The notes under the pieces are model-generated. The model did no database searches, was not told the origin of the DNA, and saw nothing but the letters and a program-made list of their open reading frames with translations. Made by a program: the position numbers and the translations under genes. From NCBI GenBank assembly GCA_018827375.1, contig JAHJYW010000033.1:1-42836 (forward strand): DNA of 42,836 nt, in the 5' to 3' direction. Shown here in pieces: positions 13,575 to 23,986 of this stretch. The DNA is from Alphaproteobacteria bacterium (GTDB taxonomy: Bacteria; Pseudomonadota; Alphaproteobacteria; Caulobacterales; Hyphomonadaceae). Position 1 is the first letter of the stretch; every line of letters starts with the position of its first letter.

Positions 13575-16500
13575 CTAGTTTGCAAAGTTGGGAAAAGTAC
13601 CTCATCGAAAAGTTTCGCGGGGCCGCGGAAGGCGGGATATCGGTTTCTACTTTCCTTTCCGATCTTGACGGAGTGACAGCACAAACGGTTGGATTTTCAG
13701 ATCTGCCGGCAAATCTCGATTTGCGACAATTTGCAGAGGATATTCTCTTTCTCTCGGAAGCTTACCTCGGCGGCAGGCCTGTTAATGATTCTGAAGAGAT
13801 CGTGATACAAACCGATATTTATACCATGATTCTGTACTTTATGAGCGCGGAGGATTCCAATGGTATTGTCCAGACTGACGAAGATGGTCTGTTTGTTGAA
13901 GTGGACAGTGACGCTGGGTTCGATCAGTATACGTGGCTTTTTCTACAGGGCGCGAGGGCTACAAACGCATCCGCAAATGGCTTATGGGGCATGGGCGGTT
14001 CGGAGAATTTTTCTGATCCAGTGGGGGCGGTAGCGAATTATTATAACAGCATTCAGAATGGCATTCGGAACACGATGGTCAAAGCTTTCGACGCGGATGG
14101 AGAGGCGTCCGCATCAAACCGAATAATTGACCTCATCGCCAAGGAGTTTTCGAATCCCATATCGGTCAATGTTCCCACCTTATATCAACTCGGGCAAAAA
14201 GATGGGCAGCAGGGTGCGCGAGATCTGTGGTATGGTCCAGATAATGAAACGCTGCTTCTGGGCGGAAGGGATGAAGACGACCTTGGTATAGATATGGGTG
14301 GTTGGGCGGGGAACCCGTTCTTTATGATCTTGCATGCTCCCCAGTTCTTCGAGCGAGATATTTTGTACCGATCTCTTACTGATGGTTCGTCCGATAGTCC
14401 TAACCCGACCTTTGGCGGACCAATCGAAGCATATGCTTCAGGATATGATCTCGCTGCGTGGATACAGGCCCTAACGACGGCCACTGACAGCGGCATTCAG
14501 ACGTTGTTGTTAGCTCCCGAACTTTGGGACCAGTTTGACGGATCACCGGACAACATTTTGCTCGGTGCGGACAACGTTCAATACGTCCATGGCGAGATCG
14601 GATTGGCTGATACATTTCTAAGCGATGCGTATGGTGCGAATTTTTCGGTTTTGTATTCAGCGGCCATTGCCTTCTCTCCATTGGATTGGCCCGCTGTAGT
14701 TCTTGTTCCTCAAAACGTTGCCGAGTTGGCCACCAAAGCTCAGCATCTTCCCGGGCAGGGACTGATTGCGCTTGGAACCAATACCGGGAATGACATAATT
14801 AGCAGCGACACGACGGGCGATTATACGAGAAGCTCCTTTTATGGTCTAAGTAGCGGATTTGACGACTTCATTCATGCAGGCGGAGGTGATGACATCATTT
14901 ACGCCGACGGTGGTGCCGATACGATAGATGGGGGCGCCGGATTTGACACAGTCAATTATGTGAAACGTGATCTAAAACTCGAATTCTTGATCAATGGGAT
15001 TGAAAAATCAGACGCAGAAAATCCTATAGCGGCTAGCTTCGTAGGGTTCGTTACGACTGCGGGACTCTTGAAGGATGTCTCACCCAAGGACCAGTTGTTT
15101 GGCATCGAGCGAATAATTGGTGGCCCTCAAGATGATAAGTTCGTAATCGGAATGGTACGCAATGATATCGAGCTTGATGGCGCGGGGGGTGAAGATACTC
15201 TAGATTTTAGTGACTATAAAGCTGGCGTTGACGTTTCCATCACTTCAAACGGGCTTCGGATTACCGGCTCCGACGACGTAACGATAACACTCAAAAACTT
15301 CGAAAAGTTTGAGGGAACTTCGAAGGCGGATCTCATTCGTTCGAGTGCGCCAGGCCTTATCATACATGCTGGTGGCGAGAACGATGAGATCCATGCCTCA
15401 GGACCCGGATCAATTGTCTATAGCGGCTCAGGCGAGGATAAGGTTTTTGTCTCGGGACTAGCCACACTTTTTGCTGATGCCACTGCAGAAGACTCGATTG
15501 GATACCTGTCCAGGAAGCTCTCAGGTGCTCTCGGCTGGGGAGAAACATCCGACAAAGGGTCTGTCGTCAATCTCTCCCAAGGTGTCAGATACACCCTAAA
15601 CACAGTCGGCGAGTTGATCGTTGAAGGATTGGCGGGGCAGAAACTCTTCATCGCCAACTATATTGGCGGTCCCGGTGCAGCGTTCCAGACGGCAGGTATC
15701 TATGTCGGGAACCAAGTTTGGAACAGTTATCGGTTGGCCGATGGCGGATTTCCAGGAGGAAGCGCTTACATCCAGGGAATGAAGGAGGTGCTGGATGCTA
15801 TCTACACTGTCGCCTATGGCGAGGATGCGCCCCACGCAGACCCGCTTATTCTCGATTTCGATGGCGATGGACTGGAGCTCAGCGCCCTGTCGAGCGTTTC
15901 GCCCTACTTCGACACTGATGGAGACGGATTTGCCGAGCGGACAGGTTGGACTTACGGCGGTGATGGTTTCCTCGCGCTTGATGCAAATTCGGATGGCATC
16001 ATCAACGACGGATCAGAGCTTTTCGGGGATGCGGACTCAACCGGGTTCGAGGAGCTCGCGACATATGATCTTAACCTTGATGGCGTGATCGATGCTTCGG
16101 ACGCCGTGTTCGGATCCTTGCGCGTCTGGCGTGATGATAACGGCGATGCTGTGACGGATGCAGGCGAGCTACTGACCCTCGCTGATCTCGGCATTACGGC
16201 GATCAATCTTCCGGCCGCGGTATCAGATCCGGTCATGCAGGCCGGAAACGTTATCGGGAACACATCGACATTCGAACTGGCCGGAGGTGAGTTGCGGCAA
16301 GTCGCCGACGTCGTCTTTGGTGCGGACCAGGTCAATTCGGAATTCCTGGGTGACACTACCATTTCGATCGAAGCGCAGGCCCTGCCCGAGCTCAAGGGGT
16401 ATGGCGAAGTACCATCGTTACGGATAGCGGCGACGCTGGAACCAGGCCTCGTGTCTCTTATCAGCGCTACGGCGGCGAGCGGTACGTCCGTTAAACTGAC

Positions 16501-19500
16501 GGACATCTCGGCGACAATACGACCCTTGCTGACGGCCTGGACGCAGCCTGATTATTCCGGGCAGGGCCAGCCCGCTGCTGATCCGCAACTTCCCTACACG
16601 ATTCACTATCAGTACGAGATCGACGAACTCGGCACCGTGTCTGTGTCCCGGTTCGTTTATGCGGCCCAAAAGACGGTCGATGATGTATCGGTGACATATT
16701 ATGTTTCGTCAGATGGGGCGGCAATCACGGCTGCAATTCCTGGAACGCCAAGTCTAGGCGAGGCGATGGCCTGGCTAGAACTTGAGGCCGAGGAAGATGG
16801 CGGCTTCGTTGGCACGTTTGGGGCCAATCAGGTCAATACGCTCGAAAAGCTCACAGGTATCGATGTCCCTATGGAGGACATATTCGGAGACCCCGCTTCA
16901 GGTGCCCTGGATGTCTTCGGTTTGCAGTCGGCAAGCGGCGCAGAGCGGCAGGCCATGAGGCAATATATTGAAACACATGCCAATATCGAAGTCCGGGTCG
17001 GGGCCACTTTTGCGGTCCAGAGCGGATTGGCGGGCTACTTCCCGGATATTGCCTACAATGCAGATAAGGATGTGTTCGAGGCCACGACAGGCACCGAGCT
17101 GAAAGCCGCGTACGAAGCGATCCTGGGCGATGCGCCGGCGACGGCGGCAGAGGCGCTGCAATACCTTGAGGACTGGTCGCCGATCCTGAAAGTGTTCCTC
17201 GCACAGTATGACCGGGGTGAAGACTTTCTCCAGAACTCGTTCAGCTACCAGTTTGCGAACCTTGTCAGGGGTTTTGAGGCGCTGCCGACTTTTGCGCTCG
17301 GCATTGATGTTGCTGCGGCAGCCCTTGGCATACCAGGTGCCCTTATCGGTGCTGGCACGGCCGGCGCAGATATTATCTATCTGTCGAACGGAAACGAGAC
17401 CGTCAATGGCGGGAAAGGCATCGACTCATATGTGTTTGGTGCCAATTTCACGGACGTTGTGATCGATGATCTCGAGGCAGTGAGCAGCACGGGCGCGGCT
17501 CCGGACAATATCCGGTTCGCGGTTCATGACGTTGCCGATGTCGTCGCGACCCGCGATGGCAATGACCTCATTATGACGATCGCTGCGACCAATCAGAGCG
17601 TTGTGGTGAAAGACCAGTTCCTGCGGGAGCGGTTCAGCGCGCTTGGGACGCGACTGGATGATGATCGCGGCGTCGTTGAAATCGTATTTGCGGATGGTGT
17701 GGTCTGGGATGAGTTCGACATTGCGAAGGCCGTGTCCCATCCGCTTGCAAGCGATGACACAATGGTTGGTACCCGCCATGTCGACTGGCTTGATGGCGGT
17801 GCGGGCGACGACCTGCTGTCAGGTGGTAATTCCACGGATGTCTATATTTATGACATAGGCTATGGCGACGACACGATCCACGAGTATGGTCCGGATATCA
17901 CCGAGGGCAATGGAATATTTATTCTGCTGGAAGGCGACGATGTTGTCAGGTTTGGAGACGGACTCACGCTGAGCGACCTAGACTTCATCCGGATAGGTAG
18001 TTCCAATGACCTCGTAATCACAATCGTTTCGACAGGTGAGACTCTCACAATTGTCGATCAACTTAAGGCTCATAATACGGGCCCCTTCGGCGTGCTGTGG
18101 TATGACCGCGTCGAATCGTTTTCGTTCGATGCGGACGGATCGCTCATTTCCTGGGAAGACGTGCTGCATGATCTCGTTCTGTCGACGGACGGCGATGATG
18201 CGATTTACGGCTTCTACTACAAGGACAAGATCGATGGCGGTGCAGGTGACGACTATCTCTCAGGAGGAGATGACGCCGACACCTATTATTTCGGACGCGG
18301 CGACGGAAACGACACGATAGAAGATGCCCAGACCAATATCCTCACTTCGGCTGCAGATCGTATCGTCTTCAAAGAAGGGATCAGTGTCGAAGATGTGTCC
18401 TTTACCCGGGACGGTGCCACCGAGGACCTGCTGGTAACGATTGAGGGCAGTAGCGACAGTATAAGGATTGTTGACCAGTATGATGTTGTCGAAACCGGCG
18501 TCTTCGGAGCGCATGCGTTTGACCAGATCGAGATATTCGAGTGGGCTGATGGCACCATCAGGAATTGGTCAGACTTGCGCCAGCCCATCATCGATGCGGC
18601 GGCCACAAGTGGTGACGACGTCATATACGGTAGTCACGTCAACGACACTTTCAGTTCCAGTTATGGTAATGACCGGCTGGAGGGAGGCAACGGGTCGGAC
18701 ACCTACATTTACGTATCCGGAACCGGTGACGATACGATCTTTGATTATGCATCGAATATTCTTGCTTCCGACAACGACCGGCTTGTTTTTTCTGATCTCA
18801 ACAGTTCTGACATCGTGTTGTCCAGGCAAGGGACAAGTGGCAATGATCTCGTTCTGAGACATGCTGCTTCCAGTTCGAGCATAACAATTGAGGGGCAGTT
18901 CTGGTATACCACTCTGAATATACACTTCTACGAGATCGAAACGATCGAATTTGCCGATGGTGAGACATGGTCGACGGCGGATACGCGCTTGGTGTGGCTC
19001 GCCCAAAACTCAACGTCCGGATCCGATACGGTTACAGGATTCTGGAGTAACGATCTCATTGATGCGGGATCGGGCGACGACATTCTCAGCGGCGGCGACG
19101 GCGCCGATACGTACGTGTTTGATGCCGGTTACGGCTCTGATATCATTCGTGAAAGTGTTGGCAATGTCGCCTACAGCGATGACGACACGCTTCAGTTCGG
19201 CGCTGGCCTGAGCTCTGGCGACGTCATCTTCAGCCGATCAGGCGACGACCTGATTGTCAGCTTTTCAGGATTACCGGATCAGGTCACAATTGAGGGCCAA
19301 TTCACATCGTCCGCATATTTCGGTTCATGGACAGATATCGAAAACTTTATATTCGCCGACGGTACGACGTTCGATGCGCTGGAAATGCAGGTCATGCTCC
19401 TCGCCCAGCAATCCACCGCAGGCGACGATACGATTGAGGGTTTCTATACAGCGGATATCATTCAGGGCGGTGCCGGGAATGATACGCTGAAGGGGTCATC

Positions 19501-22500
19501 GGGCGGCGACACCTATCTGTTCAATCTCGGTGATGGTAACGACGTAATTATCGACAAGCTGGAAGGTCATCTGTTTCTGGACGGGCCCGACACGGTCATA
19601 TTTGGTGCCGGTATCGCGCGATCTGATGTCACGTTTGTGCTCGATGGGGATGACCTCTTGGTCAACATCGTGGGCGGCGACTCCATTCGTATCCAGGATC
19701 AGGTAACGGGTGATTTTACACAGATCGAGACATTCCAGTTTGCCGACGGCACCATCCTCACGGCCGAGGAGGCTGAAATCAATGCGGCGGCCGGCCAGGC
19801 AACCGCTGGCGATGATGACATCACCGGGTCGCAGTATGACGATGTCATACAGGGTGGCACAGGCAACGACATCCTTCGTGGCAAGGGCGGAAGCGACACG
19901 TACGTTTTCCGGCTGGGTGACGGACAGGACACGATCGACGATGGCGGTGGCTATGACAGCACTGGCACTGCCGATACGTTGTCTTTCGGTCCGGGTATTG
20001 CTTCTGACATGGTGACCCTGGCGCGTTCTGGGAATGACCTTATTGTCTCGATCGACGGGACTAGTGATCAGGTCCTGATTGAAGGAAATTTCGAGACCCA
20101 TGGATACAATTACCTGCTCAATTGGCAGATGGTCGAGCGAATTGCTTTTGCCGACGGCGTTGTTTGGGAATTTTCTGACATCAAAGAAGTTATCCTGAAT
20201 CAGTCGATTACGGCTGGAAATGACGTGATCAGGGGATTCTGGACGGACGATGACATTGATGGCCTGGCCGGTGATGATGAATTGCGGGGATCAACAGGCG
20301 GCGACACTTATCATTTTGGACTGGGCTCGGGGCACGACACAATATTCGAGAGTGTCGACAATCACCTGTTCCTTGACGGAGATGATACAATTCTGTTTGG
20401 CTTGGGCGTTAGCATCGACGATCTGACCTATGGCCGCGATGGAGACGATCTCGTCTTCACGATCACGACGTCGGGTGAGACACTCACCGTCAATGATCAC
20501 TACTCGTCCACAGCCTGGGAGCAGCAGGTCGAACGCTACCAGTTTGAAAATGGTCAGGAGCTGACGCTCGAAGAGATTGAAACACGCGTCATCGACTCGC
20601 AGGCAACTGATGGAGACGACACGATCATCGGTTCAAACGGTCAGGATATTCTGCGCGGAGGTCTGGGAGATGACCTGCTCAGGGGCGGGGATGGAAGTGA
20701 CACATTTGTCTACCAGTCTGGAGACGGTGATGACCGGATAGAGGAACCATCAAGTTCGCCCACCGCCGGCGATCATGACACGATCGTGTTCGGGGAAGGG
20801 ATACTCGTCGAGAATATCCTCGTCGAGCGTACAGGACCTTCGCTGAATGATGTCAGGATATCATTTGATGACGTTACCGGCTCGATAACGATCTCTGGCC
20901 AGCTGGCCGCGGCGGGGCCGACCTGGAATGAGAGCTGGCGTTCCGTTGAGCTGTTCCAGTTTGCCGATGGAACGGTGATGTCCGATGTCGAGATCAGGAA
21001 ATTGGCAATCGCCTCGCAGGTGACTGACGGAAACGATACAATTTATGGTACGTATACATCTGATGTCGTGAGAGGCGGGCCCGGCGATGATTTCCTTGAT
21101 GGTCAGGCCAGGAACGATGTTTACCTGTATGAAGTCGGCGACGGAAATGACACAGTCCATGACAATGGGAATAGTGTGTCCATCGATACGCTGCGGTTTG
21201 CCCCCGGATTGGGAGCAGGCGACCTCACTTTCCAGCATGTCGGTGAGGACCTCCTCATCACGGTCACTGAGACCGGACACACTATTACGATCATCAACCA
21301 GTTCGACACGGCGCCGAATGGCTACAACTATGATTGGATCGAAGCCTTCGAGTTCGCCGACGGCAGCGTGCTAGACCACGCCGGAGTGACCCAGCGCTCA
21401 ATCGATGATTCTGCATCGGCCGGCACTGACAGTCTGGTTGGATATCGCAGCGATGACGTTTTCGATGGCCTTGCGGGCGATGACGCGCTCAGCGGCCTGC
21501 AAGGCAATGATACTTATATTGTCGCGCTTGGAGGCGGAAACGATGTAATTGCAGATGCTGGTTCTTCATCGGCTGATGTGATCGCATTCCAGGCCGGGAT
21601 CGGCCAGTCAGATGTCGCGTTCGAGATCGCCGGTGTGAATCTTATCATCAATCTCTTGTCGAGCGGCGAGCAGATCGTGGTCGCAGATCAGTTTTCGACG
21701 GCAAGCAATGCGAATGTCATCGAACTGTTTCGGTTTGATGATGGATCCGAACTGACGAACGCACAGGTGGAGAACGTTGCCTATGTCGCTCCGATATCTT
21801 ACCCAACGCCAACTATTGTCGGCTCGACGTCCGCCGAGACGCTGAACGGGACGAGTGGTGACGATGTACTGTTTGGTGCCGAAGGGGACGACACACTGCA
21901 GGGAAACGACGGCGATGACATTTACGTCTGGCGTATTGGCGATGGCAGCGACGAGATCAACGAGCGTGGCTTTTCGGCAGATACCGCAGATTTGGATTCT
22001 CTCTATCTTTCCAGCGTGAATGTTGCCGATGTCGAGTTCTCACGAACCGGCAATGATCTGCTCGTGGCCCACCTGCCGACCGGGGCGGTCATCAGTGTCG
22101 ATGATCATTTCAAAGGTTCGGCCTATGGAGTTGAACATGTCGAATTCGACGATGGTACAACCTATGACACAGCAGCGCTGGCGGGACTGGCTTGGCATCG
22201 TGGCACGTCCGGCGCGGAAACCCTGGACGGGTCGACTGGCGATAACATCCTGCTCGGCGGACAAGGTGATGATACGCTTCAGGGCAGCGGTGGGAACGAC
22301 ACCTATATCTGGCGCGTCGGCGATGGAAATGATGTCATCAATGAACGCGGATATGGAAGCGATGCCGACGACACCGACATCCTTCAATTGATAGGCGTTC
22401 TAACGAGCGAAACTGAGTTTGCGCGTTCCGGCAACGACCTTCTGGTCACCCACTTGCCGAGCGGCGCGGTCATCCGCGTCGATGACCATTTCAAGGGGGC

Positions 22501-23809
22501 TTCCTACGGAATTGAGGGCGTTAGCTTCGATGACGGCATCAGCTACGACGCTACAACGATTGCAGACCTTGCCTGGATCAGGGGAACGGCCGCCTCAGAG
22601 ACGCTGAATGGCACATCAGGCGATGACATCCTGCTCGGGGCAGCGGGGGACGATACGGTGCAGGGCAGCGATGGTGATGACACTTATATCTGGCGCGTCG
22701 GCGATGGAAATGATGTTATCAATGAGCGAGGCTATCCAAGCGACTCCGCCGATACGGATTCATTGAAACTTGTCGGCGTGCTCTCGAGCGATGTTGCATT
22801 CTCTCAATCTGGCAGTGACCTGCTCATAACCCATGTCCCAAGCGGCGCCGTGATTAGTGTGGATACCCATTTCAGCGGATCCAAATACGGTATCGAGCTC
22901 GTTACATTTGATGATGGTACAGAATTGTCAGCGTCAGACATTCAGACGCTGATTAATGGAGGCCTCCCGCCGGTCATCTTCGATATCGACGGTGACGGGT
23001 CCTATCTGTCGGGTGCTGCCGTCCGATTCGATTTTGACACCGACACGCAGGTCGAAACCGGCACCTGGATTGATGCAGGCGACAGCGTCCTGGCACTTGA
23101 TCGCAATCTGGATGGTGTGATCAATAACGGATCGGAAATCTCGTTCACTCAGGATCTTGTCGGGGCCCGCACGGATCTTGAAGGACTGGCTGCCTTTGAC
23201 ACCAATTCTGACGGTCTCCTTTCTGCTGCCGACGAGATGTTCGACGCTTTCTATCTCTGGAACGATGCGAACGGAAATGGTGTCAGTGAGGGACATGAAC
23301 TCCGTAGGGCCGGTGATGCCGGCCTGCTGGCATTGAACTTGTCGTCTCATGCCTATTTGGGGGCAGAGATCGGTCAGGACGCCACCATATTCGGTGAAAC
23401 GACGGCCTGGTTCGCGGACGGCTCACGGGTCAATGTCGCGGACGCAAAACTCGGATATACTGAGATTGAGCAAAGCGAAGGTGCAGGAGGCGAGCGATTC
23501 ACGCTTCCTTTCGAAGTTCAGAAGCTGGATCTGGACTTGCTCGACTTCTCTCCTGCCGCGGTCAGGCATCCGGCTCTTCCGGGACGATGGGCCTCGGATG
23601 ACTATTTTGATTTTGCGTCGCTGAGCGAGTCTTATGACCGGCAATCCGCCCGGGAATTCGACTGGTCGCAGCCAGACTCCCGGCTATCGTTCGGTCGCGA
23701 GGACTATTCGGATATGTCGACACCTGACCTTCCGGATCATTTTGAAACGTGGTCGTCTCTGCATCTGATTCAGGAGCATGAAGTGGCTGACAATGGAGTC
23801 TGGTTGTGA
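13571..23809 (+). CDS. Giant RTX protein with tandem HCBP-type calcium-binding repeats
   Basis: This is a 3412-residue secreted protein. Residues 1-400 have no recognised fold. Short RTX nonapeptides appear at about 410-470 and 540-640. A D-x-D-x-D-G-rich module (LILDFDGDGLELS, DTDGDGFAERTGW, LDANSDGIINDGSELFG) lies near 758-870. Residues 900-1250 are unassigned. From about 1265 to 3110 there are 14 units of roughly 127-148 residues. Each has GGxGDDxLxGG, a (D)TYxxxxGDGxDxI block and an FADG segment, the hemolysin-type calcium-binding-related pattern. A second D-x-D-x-D-G module (FDIDGDGSYLSG, LDRNLDGVINNGSE) follows at about 3135-3270. I noticed no cysteine. It has no Sec signal, as expected for type I export by the genes downstream. 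It may be an adhesin, toxin or surface-layer protein. Confidence 0.92.
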   Translation: MTSLQSWEKYLIEKFRGAAEGGISVSTFLSDLDGVTAQTVGFSDLPANLDLRQFAEDILFLSEAYLGGRPVNDSEEIVIQTDIYTMILYFMSAEDSNGIVQTDEDGLFVEVDSDAGFDQYTWLFLQGARATNASANGLWGMGGSENFSDPVGAVANYYNSIQNGIRNTMVKAFDADGEASASNRIIDLIAKEFSNPISVNVPTLYQLGQKDGQQGARDLWYGPDNETLLLGGRDEDDLGIDMGGWAGNPFFMILHAPQFFERDILYRSLTDGSSDSPNPTFGGPIEAYASGYDLAAWIQALTTATDSGIQTLLLAPELWDQFDGSPDNILLGADNVQYVHGEIGLADTFLSDAYGANFSVLYSAAIAFSPLDWPAVVLVPQNVAELATKAQHLPGQGLIALGTNTGNDIISSDTTGDYTRSSFYGLSSGFDDFIHAGGGDDIIYADGGADTIDGGAGFDTVNYVKRDLKLEFLINGIEKSDAENPIAASFVGFVTTAGLLKDVSPKDQLFGIERIIGGPQDDKFVIGMVRNDIELDGAGGEDTLDFSDYKAGVDVSITSNGLRITGSDDVTITLKNFEKFEGTSKADLIRSSAPGLIIHAGGENDEIHASGPGSIVYSGSGEDKVFVSGLATLFADATAEDSIGYLSRKLSGALGWGETSDKGSVVNLSQGVRYTLNTVGELIVEGLAGQKLFIANYIGGPGAAFQTAGIYVGNQVWNSYRLADGGFPGGSAYIQGMKEVLDAIYTVAYGEDAPHADPLILDFDGDGLELSALSSVSPYFDTDGDGFAERTGWTYGGDGFLALDANSDGIINDGSELFGDADSTGFEELATYDLNLDGVIDASDAVFGSLRVWRDDNGDAVTDAGELLTLADLGITAINLPAAVSDPVMQAGNVIGNTSTFELAGGELRQVADVVFGADQVNSEFLGDTTISIEAQALPELKGYGEVPSLRIAATLEPGLVSLISATAASGTSVKLTDISATIRPLLTAWTQPDYSGQGQPAADPQLPYTIHYQYEIDELGTVSVSRFVYAAQKTVDDVSVTYYVSSDGAAITAAIPGTPSLGEAMAWLELEAEEDGGFVGTFGANQVNTLEKLTGIDVPMEDIFGDPASGALDVFGLQSASGAERQAMRQYIETHANIEVRVGATFAVQSGLAGYFPDIAYNADKDVFEATTGTELKAAYEAILGDAPATAAEALQYLEDWSPILKVFLAQYDRGEDFLQNSFSYQFANLVRGFEALPTFALGIDVAAAALGIPGALIGAGTAGADIIYLSNGNETVNGGKGIDSYVFGANFTDVVIDDLEAVSSTGAAPDNIRFAVHDVADVVATRDGNDLIMTIAATNQSVVVKDQFLRERFSALGTRLDDDRGVVEIVFADGVVWDEFDIAKAVSHPLASDDTMVGTRHVDWLDGGAGDDLLSGGNSTDVYIYDIGYGDDTIHEYGPDITEGNGIFILLEGDDVVRFGDGLTLSDLDFIRIGSSNDLVITIVSTGETLTIVDQLKAHNTGPFGVLWYDRVESFSFDADGSLISWEDVLHDLVLSTDGDDAIYGFYYKDKIDGGAGDDYLSGGDDADTYYFGRGDGNDTIEDAQTNILTSAADRIVFKEGISVEDVSFTRDGATEDLLVTIEGSSDSIRIVDQYDVVETGVFGAHAFDQIEIFEWADGTIRNWSDLRQPIIDAAATSGDDVIYGSHVNDTFSSSYGNDRLEGGNGSDTYIYVSGTGDDTIFDYASNILASDNDRLVFSDLNSSDIVLSRQGTSGNDLVLRHAASSSSITIEGQFWYTTLNIHFYEIETIEFADGETWSTADTRLVWLAQNSTSGSDTVTGFWSNDLIDAGSGDDILSGGDGADTYVFDAGYGSDIIRESVGNVAYSDDDTLQFGAGLSSGDVIFSRSGDDLIVSFSGLPDQVTIEGQFTSSAYFGSWTDIENFIFADGTTFDALEMQVMLLAQQSTAGDDTIEGFYTADIIQGGAGNDTLKGSSGGDTYLFNLGDGNDVIIDKLEGHLFLDGPDTVIFGAGIARSDVTFVLDGDDLLVNIVGGDSIRIQDQVTGDFTQIETFQFADGTILTAEEAEINAAAGQATAGDDDITGSQYDDVIQGGTGNDILRGKGGSDTYVFRLGDGQDTIDDGGGYDSTGTADTLSFGPGIASDMVTLARSGNDLIVSIDGTSDQVLIEGNFETHGYNYLLNWQMVERIAFADGVVWEFSDIKEVILNQSITAGNDVIRGFWTDDDIDGLAGDDELRGSTGGDTYHFGLGSGHDTIFESVDNHLFLDGDDTILFGLGVSIDDLTYGRDGDDLVFTITTSGETLTVNDHYSSTAWEQQVERYQFENGQELTLEEIETRVIDSQATDGDDTIIGSNGQDILRGGLGDDLLRGGDGSDTFVYQSGDGDDRIEEPSSSPTAGDHDTIVFGEGILVENILVERTGPSLNDVRISFDDVTGSITISGQLAAAGPTWNESWRSVELFQFADGTVMSDVEIRKLAIASQVTDGNDTIYGTYTSDVVRGGPGDDFLDGQARNDVYLYEVGDGNDTVHDNGNSVSIDTLRFAPGLGAGDLTFQHVGEDLLITVTETGHTITIINQFDTAPNGYNYDWIEAFEFADGSVLDHAGVTQRSIDDSASAGTDSLVGYRSDDVFDGLAGDDALSGLQGNDTYIVALGGGNDVIADAGSSSADVIAFQAGIGQSDVAFEIAGVNLIINLLSSGEQIVVADQFSTASNANVIELFRFDDGSELTNAQVENVAYVAPISYPTPTIVGSTSAETLNGTSGDDVLFGAEGDDTLQGNDGDDIYVWRIGDGSDEINERGFSADTADLDSLYLSSVNVADVEFSRTGNDLLVAHLPTGAVISVDDHFKGSAYGVEHVEFDDGTTYDTAALAGLAWHRGTSGAETLDGSTGDNILLGGQGDDTLQGSGGNDTYIWRVGDGNDVINERGYGSDADDTDILQLIGVLTSETEFARSGNDLLVTHLPSGAVIRVDDHFKGASYGIEGVSFDDGISYDATTIADLAWIRGTAASETLNGTSGDDILLGAAGDDTVQGSDGDDTYIWRVGDGNDVINERGYPSDSADTDSLKLVGVLSSDVAFSQSGSDLLITHVPSGAVISVDTHFSGSKYGIELVTFDDGTELSASDIQTLINGGLPPVIFDIDGDGSYLSGAAVRFDFDTDTQVETGTWIDAGDSVLALDRNLDGVINNGSEISFTQDLVGARTDLEGLAAFDTNSDGLLSAADEMFDAFYLWNDANGNGVSEGHELRRAGDAGLLALNLSSHAYLGAEIGQDATIFGETTAWFADGSRVNVADAKLGYTEIEQSEGAGGERFTLPFEVQKLDLDLLDFSPAAVRHPALPGRWASDDYFDFASLSESYDRQSAREFDWSQPDSRLSFGREDYSDMSTPDLPDHFETWSSLHLIQEHEVADNGVWL

Positions 23810-23986
23810 CAGTCGGAGGCGGTTGCGTCCGAGCCATGTGCGATTTGCCAGTAAGGAGTGAGCCAGCGGCATGGAACTGATGATCCCCAGGCGCCGACAG
23901 GCAGAAACAGCATATGCGCGGGGGAGCCGGCAGAGCGCGCAAGAGCAGTCTGAACATCCTCCGTCCTTCGGGATACGGAGCTGAGT
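23810..23986. other. Spacer between the RTX gene and its transporter
   Basis: There is no gene here. The spacer ends with GGAG ahead of the transporter start. No strong terminator is seen, so readthrough from the RTX gene is plausible. Confidence 0.4.

Noticed and set aside
17700..23000. Repeated DNA units as a CRISPR array or satellite
   Set aside because: The 380-440 base periodicity is the coding periodicity of the RTX repeats, with divergent DNA and one open frame.
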